A stretch of 21,273 nucleotides of DNA from Bacteroidota bacterium. GTDB taxonomy: Bacteria; Bacteroidota; Bacteroidia; Bacteroidales; VadinHA17. A program made the position numbers and the translations under genes. The stretch is from NCBI GenBank assembly GCA_022711195.1, contig JAKLFN010000013.1, positions 1 to 21,273 on the forward strand, written 5' to 3'. The notes under the pieces are model-generated. The model saw only the letters and a program-made list of their open reading frames with translations, was not told where the DNA came from and made no database searches. Below are positions 16,009 through 21,273 of the stretch, piece after piece (the stretch's first letter is position 1; the number at the start of each line of letters is the position of its first letter).

Positions 16009-17224
16009 TTGTTTCAGGCATCATGTCTTTCACTTTCTGAGGTATTGAATCATCGTTCATTATGCAAGCAGCTTTCCGGCTGTACATCACCGCTATGCAA
16101 TAATTGCATATATCACATTCAGAGCGTGACAGTTCGTTGCTCTTCAGCTTGTTGACGAAGTCGGGATCCTTAATAAGCGCCCGTGCCAGTGCAACCATTT
16201 CAAAGCCTTGTTGCAGAACCTCATCAATTTTCTCACGCGAAAGAAGCCCACCGACATATACTAGTGGAATTTTCAGTGAATTCCTGAATTTCAGAGCATT
16301 ATCCAGAAAATAGCCTTCAGTGAAAGGAACCTCCCTGACCAGGAAGTCTCCGATGAGTCTGACAAAGAAGCTCATCAGCTTCTCATCGATATAATGAGCG
16401 AAGACCCTGATAGGCATCTTTCCATGCATTACATACATCGGTGCCTTGCTGACGAATCCGCCGCTCAGAACCAGTGCGTCGGCTCCGGCATTCTCGAGTA
16501 TCTTTGCTACCTGGAGGCATTCCTCAGTACCGGTGCCACTGCTGAATCCATCGTTCATATTGGTTTTTACGAGAACAGCCAGATCATTTCCGGCAACATT
16601 CCTGACTTCCTTCATGACCATACTCATGAACCTGGTTCTGTTTTCAAGCGATCCCCCAAAGGAGTCCTTTCTGCGGTTGGTATAGGGTGATATAAACTGG
16701 CTTATCAGATACCCATGTCCGGCATGAACTTCCACTGCATCGAATCCTGATTCGCGTGCCAGTCTGACCGCAGTTCCAAATGATTTCACGACAGATTCAA
16801 TATCGGAAAGAGTCATCCTGTGGGTAAAAGTCGGTACATATAGATTTATCCCGGCCGAAGGTGCAAGAGGCATTCTTCCTGCTATTGAGCCTTTCGACAT
16901 ATTACCGCAATGCCCTATCTGGATTGAACATGCCGCACCTTCATTATGAACAGCATCAGTGATCTTTCTTAACAGCGGAACAGATTCTTTTCTGAGCCAA
17001 AGCTGATGGGGAAAGGAGAGCCCTGACCGTTCAACTGCCGCATAGGCAACAGTCGTCATGCCGATGCCACCGGCAGCAACAGATCGATGATAGTTTAGCA
17101 GATCGTCGGATGGCATATTTCCGGGACACATCCCTTCAAATGCTGCGGCCCGGATTGTCCTGTTCCTAATTGTTAAAGGCCCTAGTTTGAAAGGGGTGAA
17201 AAGAGTATCAGATGTAGTTTTCAT
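15995..17224 (-). CDS. Old-yellow-enzyme-family NADH:flavin oxidoreductase with Fe-S cysteines
   Basis: A 409-residue FMN-dependent TIM-barrel ene-reductase related to the N-terminal half of 2,4-dienoyl-CoA reductase. Visible motifs are QIGHCG (102-107), HAGHGYLISQF (167-177, with active-site His/Tyr), the signature SPYTNRRKDSFGGSLENRTRF (179-199) and VGGLLSR near 324. The C-terminus has four cysteines (370, 373, 376, 387) as CX2CX2CX10C, close to the FadH [4Fe-4S] pattern CX2CX3CX11C but one residue shorter at two spacings. The FAD/NAD(P)H half of FadH is absent, so electrons must come from a partner or directly from NAD(P)H. It is followed by an overlapping SDR gene; the pair could reduce an enone stepwise (inference). 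A minus-strand TATATTTG at 17245-17252 matches a -7 box, without a clear -33. Confidence 0.92.
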   Translation of the reverse strand: MKTTSDTLFTPFKLGPLTIRNRTIRAAAFEGMCPGNMPSDDLLNYHRSVAAGGIGMTTVAYAAVERSGLSFPHQLWLRKESVPLLRKITDAVHNEGAACSIQIGHCGNMSKGSIAGRMPLAPSAGINLYVPTFTHRMTLSDIESVVKSFGTAVRLARESGFDAVEVHAGHGYLISQFISPYTNRRKDSFGGSLENRTRFMSMVMKEVRNVAGNDLAVLVKTNMNDGFSSGTGTEECLQVAKILENAGADALVLSGGFVSKAPMYVMHGKMPIRVFAHYIDEKLMSFFVRLIGDFLVREVPFTEGYFLDNALKFRNSLKIPLVYVGGLLSREKIDEVLQQGFEMVALARALIKDPDFVNKLKSNELSRSECDICNYCIAVMYSRKAACIMNDDSIPQKVKDMMPETNGIS

Positions 17225-17244
17225 GATTTATTTTCAGGGAATAG

Positions 17245-17252
17245 CAAATATA
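17245..17252 (-). promoter_or_regulatory. Possible -7 box of the flavin reductase-SDR operon
   Basis: The minus-strand sequence TATATTTG matches TAnnTTTG and lies 20 bases upstream of the ATG at 17224. No TTTG is seen 19-21 bp further upstream, so only half of the consensus is present. Confidence 0.35.
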
Positions 17253-17259
17253 ACCAGAA

Positions 17260-17292
17260 TTTGTATCCCTTAATTTATGTTTATTATCTTTG
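17260..17292 (+). promoter_or_regulatory. Bacteroidota-type promoter of the nucleotide-sugar dehydrogenase gene
   Basis: TTTG at 17260-17263 and TATCTTTG at 17285-17292 are separated by 21 bp, matching the -33/-7 consensus. Transcription would start near 17299, leaving a leader of about 30 bases to the ATG at 17330. The site lies in the divergent gap with the flavin reductase gene. Confidence 0.65.
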
Positions 17293-17329
17293 GTTTCTTT
17301 TAATAATCCTGGATAAATAATTTGTAAGT

Positions 17330-18964
17330 ATGAATGAAATGTTTTCAATAAGTCCTTCAGGTGAGAAATTCCAACTTCCTAAGGATGAAGATTATAAAGC
17401 AGAGTTTGAAAAGCTTAGGATGCGTATTGAAGCCGAGAGGACTTCCGGCCGTGAGATCGTAGTTGTTATCGGTATAGGATTTGTAGGCGCGGTAATGGCA
17501 GCGATTGTCGCCGACACGGTTGATAAGGCCGGAAAGTCATCGAAATTTGTCATCGGCATGCAGAGACCCAGCCCGAGAAGCTTCTGGAAGATACCATTAC
17601 TGAACAGGGGAATATCTCCTGTAAAAGCCGAAGATCCTGAGGTAGAACCTATGATAGCGAGATGCGTCAATGATAAAAAGACGCTGATAGCAACATATAC
17701 TTATGAAGTCCTTAAGCTTGCCGACGTAGTGGTTGTGGATGTGCAGTGCGACTATATAAAGGAGGAGCTGGGGAATGTAAGGTCGGGACAAACCGACATG
17801 GCAGCCCTGGAAGCATCGCTGGGTGTAATCGCGGAACACATCCCTCCAAAAGCTCTGGTACTTATAGAAACCACGGTAGCACCGGGAACAACAGAGCAGG
17901 TTGCATACCCGATAATGAAGAAGGCTTTCAGGAAAAGAGGTATTGAATCGGATCCGTTGCTGGCACACAGTTATGAAAGAGTGATGCCGGGAAGGAATTA
18001 TGTGGCAAGTATCCGTGACTTCTGGAGAGTATGCAGCGGAATAAACCAGGAAGCCCGTGAGAGAGTTGTGAAGTTTCTGAATGAAGTACTTAATACAGAG
18101 AAGTTCCCATTAACTGTCATGGACAGGCCGATAGAATCGGAGACCGCCAAGATCGTAGAGAACAGTTACAGGGCCACAATACTTGCATTCCTCGACGAAT
18201 GGAGCATCTTCGCAGAAAAGAACGGAGTAGATCTGGTTAAAGTGATCAAGGCAATAAAAGTCCGCCCGACGCATAGTAATATGATCTTTCCAGGACCTGG
18301 AATTGGAGGATATTGTCTGCCTAAAGATGGCGGCCTGGGAATATGGGCGTACAAGCATATACTTGGTTTTGAGGATGATATATTTAAAATCACCCCGCAG
18401 GCTATAGATATAAATGATACCCGCGGGCTTCATGTGGGTCAGCTTACCAGGGATGCTCTGCGTAACATGGGACAACCGATAGCCGCGGCAGATATTCTGG
18501 TACTGGGCGCTGCATACCGTGAAGATGTAGGCGACACACGATACAGCGGTTCAGAAATCGTTATCCGCAAGCTCGCAGAAATGGGCGCCGAAATCAGGGT
18601 TCATGATCCGTATGTGGAACATTGGTGGGAATTTGAGCAGCAGGACACATATCCGGCTGTTGGAGAAAGCAAGGCCAGGTTTTTCCGCAACCAGGAGAAG
18701 CTGAAAGAAATAAGGATACAGCAGGATATTGATAAAGCCCTTAAAGATTCGCAGGCTGTAATATTTGCAGTTCCTCATAAGGCATATCTTGATCTTGACC
18801 CGGAAAAGGTCGTAAGGACAATAGGACGTCCGGCCGCAATAATCGATTGCTTCGGGATTCTATCTGATGAAAAGATCAGAAAGTATTTCCAGCTTGGCTG
18901 TGAGGTGAAAGGTTTGGGCCGCGGGCATATTCAGAGGATTAAGGACGAAGTACGAAAAGGTTAA
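17330..18964 (+). CDS. Nucleotide-sugar dehydrogenase (UDP-glucose/GDP-mannose dehydrogenase superfamily), long form
   Basis: A 544-residue member of the family that oxidises a UDP- or GDP-sugar C6 hydroxyl to a carboxylate using NAD. The Rossmann motif VIGIGFVG (47-53) follows an unusual 45-residue N-terminal extension. Family residues are present: IETTVAPGTTE (179-189), the KIVENSYR block (274-281) and the catalytic Cys329 in GIGGYCLPKD (325-333). A C-terminal UDP-binding Rossmann domain (ILVLGAAYREDVGDTRYS) is also present. The end of the second beta strand reads VIGMQRPS, without the usual acidic residue that binds the NAD ribose, so cofactor preference may differ. Total length exceeds the usual 420-450. 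It is not beside other polysaccharide genes and has its own promoter and a downstream terminator. Exact substrate cannot be assigned. Confidence 0.9.
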   Translation: MNEMFSISPSGEKFQLPKDEDYKAEFEKLRMRIEAERTSGREIVVVIGIGFVGAVMAAIVADTVDKAGKSSKFVIGMQRPSPRSFWKIPLLNRGISPVKAEDPEVEPMIARCVNDKKTLIATYTYEVLKLADVVVVDVQCDYIKEELGNVRSGQTDMAALEASLGVIAEHIPPKALVLIETTVAPGTTEQVAYPIMKKAFRKRGIESDPLLAHSYERVMPGRNYVASIRDFWRVCSGINQEARERVVKFLNEVLNTEKFPLTVMDRPIESETAKIVENSYRATILAFLDEWSIFAEKNGVDLVKVIKAIKVRPTHSNMIFPGPGIGGYCLPKDGGLGIWAYKHILGFEDDIFKITPQAIDINDTRGLHVGQLTRDALRNMGQPIAAADILVLGAAYREDVGDTRYSGSEIVIRKLAEMGAEIRVHDPYVEHWWEFEQQDTYPAVGESKARFFRNQEKLKEIRIQQDIDKALKDSQAVIFAVPHKAYLDLDPEKVVRTIGRPAAIIDCFGILSDEKIRKYFQLGCEVKGLGRGHIQRIKDEVRKG

Positions 18965-19127
18965 CTGAGGGATCTGTGGATGTAACCGGGGTAAGTTGGA
19001 CCAATATCCATATTTTGCCTATAATTAATATTATGTCAAATAGAAATTATATTAATCAATTTAACAGTAACCTGTTATAATTATTTCCCTTCCCTGCCCG
19101 GTTGATCTGGAAATAGTAAAAATAAAA

Positions 19128-19160
19128 GAGGGATGTCATTTAAGGCATCCCTCCTTTTTT
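19128..19160. terminator. Bidirectional intrinsic terminator
   Basis: An 8-bp perfect stem GAGGGATG / CATCCCTC (19128-19135 with 19146-19153) has a 10-base loop and is followed by a run of six T on the plus strand. To the left, AAAAATAAAA supplies a U-rich tail for minus-strand transcripts. It would end the dehydrogenase transcript from the left and the TPR gene, whose stop lies 15 bases away, from the right. The 163 bases between the dehydrogenase stop and the stem are AT-rich and hold no gene I can support. Confidence 0.8.
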
Positions 19161-19174
19161 ATATTGGAAATGGA

Positions 19175-20356
19175 TTATTTCTGCTCCATAGCATCAAGCT
19201 TATTCTTGATCTCGTTGTACTGGTCGGTCATTTTAAGCCTGTAATAGAGTTCTTTAAGGCTCATCATGGTGAATTTATCATTAGGATTAAGTTCATTGGC
19301 TTTCTGCATGCATGGAAGAGCAAGCGGATAAAGTGCTGATGCCTCCTCTATCATTGCGTCCATTTTCTTGAGCTGGTCGGCAGTCATCTTAACGTCATAC
19401 ATTTTGTTGGCAGTATTGATCATATCGTTAGCCTTGTTTATGTATGCTGCTCCGAGTGCGTAGTGAGCTTCGCCCTGGTCTGATTTAAGTTCGAGAGCTC
19501 TTTTGAGTTCTTTTATTGCCTCGTCATATTTAAACTGGTTAAGGTATGTTATACCTGTTGCGAACCAGAGGCTGTAATTCTCAGGATCGCTCTGTTTTGC
19601 TATGTTCAGATATTTGAGTGCATTATCGGGCTGGTTGCTTTTCAGATAAAGGTCAGCGAGCTGAAAATTAACAGTATTGTCATCCGGAAATTTACCGGGC
19701 AGGTCGAGCAGGTATTTTTCTGCTTTCACCGTGTCGCCCTGTGCAAGAATACACTGGTATATCTGGTAATAAGGTGTTATTCCCTGGTATTTAAGTTCAC
19801 CGCACTTTTCATAATACTTAATAGCTTCAGTGTATTTGCCGGCGTTTTGTGCAGCGAGGCCTGCGTTGAAGAACATAGGTGTATCGATCCCTCCTGCAAA
19901 AAGTTCGCTCTGGTTGATAATGATCTGGTTGGCAAATGCTTTATAGGCACCCTGATAGTCGCCGGCTTCAAATTTCTTGCTACCCTGTGCATAAAGGTCT
20001 CCTGCAAGTGAATTATATACCATACCTGCGATGATCTTCTTTTTTGTTCCGCCCTTAGGATCGAGTTCCATTGCTTTTTCGTACGATGCATATGCTTCGG
20101 CGAGCGGATCACTATAATATGCATTGTATTTTGGATTATCGGCCTGGAATATTGCCTGGCAGAGTTTTCCCTTAACAAAATAAGTATTTGGCCAGATCTT
20201 TGATTTCTCATTTACAAGCGCCTGATCTATAGCTTCTTTAGCTTTGTCAAGCATACCCTGATCAATAAAGCTCTGGGCCGAGGTAACTTTGCCCTTTTGT
20301 GCCAATGCTCCAAGCGAAATAATAATTACCGCAAAAAGCAGAAATAGTCTTTTCAT
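19175..20356 (-). CDS. Exported tetratricopeptide repeat protein
   Basis: A 393-residue protein from the ATG at 20356, starting with a signal peptide (MKRLFLLFAVIIISLGALAQ; cleavage probably after ALA). The rest is helical TPR repeats, for example KFEAGDYQGAYKAFANQ, AGKYTEAIKYYEKC, LKSNQPDNALKYLNIAKQSDP and LNQFKYDEAIKELKRALEL. These folds mediate protein-protein contacts in the periplasm, but no partner is indicated. The frame opens at 20404, but that start falls inside the promoter -7 box, so the ATG at 20356 is preferred. It directly follows gyrA, an order I recall from Bacteroides genomes; function remains unknown. Confidence 0.9.
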   Translation of the reverse strand: MKRLFLLFAVIIISLGALAQKGKVTSAQSFIDQGMLDKAKEAIDQALVNEKSKIWPNTYFVKGKLCQAIFQADNPKYNAYYSDPLAEAYASYEKAMELDPKGGTKKKIIAGMVYNSLAGDLYAQGSKKFEAGDYQGAYKAFANQIIINQSELFAGGIDTPMFFNAGLAAQNAGKYTEAIKYYEKCGELKYQGITPYYQIYQCILAQGDTVKAEKYLLDLPGKFPDDNTVNFQLADLYLKSNQPDNALKYLNIAKQSDPENYSLWFATGITYLNQFKYDEAIKELKRALELKSDQGEAHYALGAAYINKANDMINTANKMYDVKMTADQLKKMDAMIEEASALYPLALPCMQKANELNPNDKFTMMSLKELYYRLKMTDQYNEIKNKLDAMEQK

Positions 20357-20401
20357 GATTATACTTTTAATTTTTAATTTGTTTAATGACATAAAACGCT
20401 T

Positions 20402-20433
20402 CAAATTTATAACATTACAATTTAATCATCAAA
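20402..20433 (-). promoter_or_regulatory. Bacteroidota-type promoter of the TPR gene, overlapping the gyrA stop
   Basis: On the minus strand, TTTG (20433-20430) and TAAATTTG (20409-20402) are 20 bp apart, matching the -33/-7 consensus. The -33 box lies inside the last gyrA codons and transcription would start near 20396, about 40 bases before the ATG at 20356. The TPR gene can therefore be expressed independently of gyrA. Confidence 0.65.
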
Positions 20434-21177
20434 TTCTTTGCCATTTTCTCTGTTGGCACTATTATTTTCATTATCAGGAGCATTTTCGGCATTTTCCGCT
20501 TCCTCGTCACTCACTTCCACACAGGCAACAGATGCTATTGTATCATTGTCCTTAAGGTTTATTAACCTTACACCCTGTGTTGCACGTCCCATTATCCTTA
20601 ATGCCGAAACAGGGCTCCTCAGGACATTCCCGAACTGTGTGATTATCATAAGATCATAACTGTCAGTCACATCCTTTAGAGCTATGAGTACGCCTGTTTT
20701 ATCAGTGATGTTGATTGTTTTTACTCCTTTTCCTCCGCGGTTAGTGATCCTGTATTCATCGATATCGGAGCGTTTTCCATATCCGTTCTCTGAAACAACC
20801 AGCACCTCTTTCTCTTTGTTTTCGATGGTAATCATCCCGATAACAATATCTTTCTTCTCGCCTGCCAGCCTGATGCCTCTGACTCCTGATGCTGTTCTTC
20901 CCATAGGCCTGACCGCTGACTCAGGGAATCGTATTGCACGACCTGAGCGTACAGCGAGCATTATCTGGTGATTGCCGTTTGTCATCCTGGCCTCAAGCAG
21001 TTCATCGCCCTCCCTCACAGTGATGGCATTTACTCCGTTGGCGCGCGGTCTTGAGTAAGCTTCGAGCGATGTTTTCTTGATGATCCCCCTGGTTGTACAG
21101 AGTACTATAAAATTATTGTTTATATAATCAGGATCATTAAGATTCTTAACATTGCTCAATTTCAAAGAAGACGACAT
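20422..21177 (-). CDS. gyrA: DNA gyrase subunit A, C-terminal beta-pinwheel fragment (5'-truncated gyrA)
   Basis: The reading frame encodes most of the GyrA C-terminal DNA-wrapping domain, 251 residues. GyrA blade signatures are clear: VKNLNDPDYINNNFIVLCTTRGIIKKT, SRPRANGVNAITVREGD, GRAIRFPESAVRPMGRTASGVRGI, GYGKRSDI, NRGGKGVKT and GRATQGVRLINL. The protein ends in an acidic tail (EEAENAENAP, GKEFDD) as usual for GyrA. The catalytic N-terminal 500-plus residues, including the active Tyr, are missing, as is the start of the wrapping domain. The frame meets TGA at 21187-21189, and none of the three minus-strand frames upstream resembles GyrA. Homology stops near the SNVKNL codons, about 21155. 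ATG 21177 is simply the first Met after the break. It is probably a disrupted or misassembled gyrA rather than a free-standing gene. Confidence 0.85.
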   Translation of the reverse strand: MSSSLKLSNVKNLNDPDYINNNFIVLCTTRGIIKKTSLEAYSRPRANGVNAITVREGDELLEARMTNGNHQIMLAVRSGRAIRFPESAVRPMGRTASGVRGIRLAGEKKDIVIGMITIENKEKEVLVVSENGYGKRSDIDEYRITNRGGKGVKTINITDKTGVLIALKDVTDSYDLMIITQFGNVLRSPVSALRIMGRATQGVRLINLKDNDTIASVACVEVSDEEAENAENAPDNENNSANRENGKEFDD

Positions 21178-21273
21178 ACTTTTCCCTCACAATCCTAGAC
21201 TAAACTAACAATATTCTATTGTACTTATTGAGTCAAGTTGGAATGAAGAAAGCCCTACCCGAGTATCCCTCAA
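21157..21273. other. Unassigned sequence beyond the gyrA breakpoint
   Basis: About 117 bases in which GyrA similarity has ended. All minus-strand frames contain stops. On the plus strand an ATG at 21243 opens a frame that runs off the window (reading MKKALPEYPS), which could be the start of a gene, possibly of a mobile element, but ten residues do not allow identification. TCCCTCA occurs twice (21183-21189 and 21266-21272). No terminal inverted repeat or target-site duplication can be judged from this side alone. Confidence 0.4.

Noticed and set aside
19062..19077. Inverted repeat TAACAG-TAAC-CTGTTA after the dehydrogenase gene
   Set aside because: Only 6-bp arms in AT-rich DNA without a T tract; the stronger hairpin at 19128-19153 explains termination.

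Overview
The window looks like a chromosomal segment of a Bacteroidota bacterium, probably Bacteroidales-like. A secreted protein ends in a type IX secretion sorting domain. Several genes carry the phylum's -33 TTTG / -7 TAnnTTTG promoter instead of a sigma70 -35/-10 pair, and starts lack clear Shine-Dalgarno sites. A TPR protein follows gyrA, as I recall from Bacteroides. No tRNA, rRNA, CRISPR array or complete insertion sequence was seen.

Region 1 (1-876): the 3' part of a RelA/SpoT-type (p)ppGpp synthetase/hydrolase enters from the left edge. It converges on region 2.

Region 2 (896-6254): a DNA-damage mutagenesis cassette. A short PHP-type DNA polymerase III alpha subunit (DnaE2/ImuC-like) and a Y-family polymerase with a beta-clamp motif are encoded on the minus strand. 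A divergent XRE-S24 repressor, with LexA-like Ser/Lys and Ala-Gly residues, lies on the plus strand. The gaps on both sides of dinB hold hairpins made of short tandem units facing inverted copies: 7-bp units before dnaE and 9-bp units before dinB. A 7+7 bp inverted repeat overlaps the repressor promoter and is a candidate operator.

Region 3 (6288-9259): a coupled pair, a YtfJ-like periplasmic protein followed by a MobB/BioD-like P-loop NTPase, lies opposite typA/bipA.

Region 4 (9289-12219): a tight minus-strand operon encoding a lipoprotein beta-propeller, a DUF2461 protein and a zinc-motif uroporphyrinogen decarboxylase-like methyltransferase.

Region 5 (12384-17224): a large secreted CotH/lamin-tail/T9SS protein converges, with overlap, on an operon of an Fe-S old-yellow-enzyme-type reductase and a short-chain dehydrogenase.

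Region 6 (17330-21273): an unusual 544-residue nucleotide-sugar dehydrogenase, a bidirectional terminator, a secreted TPR protein with its own promoter, and the C-terminal part of gyrA. The gyrA reading frame is broken near 21155. The last ~115 bases do not continue GyrA, so this is either a real rearrangement or an assembly artefact at a contig end.
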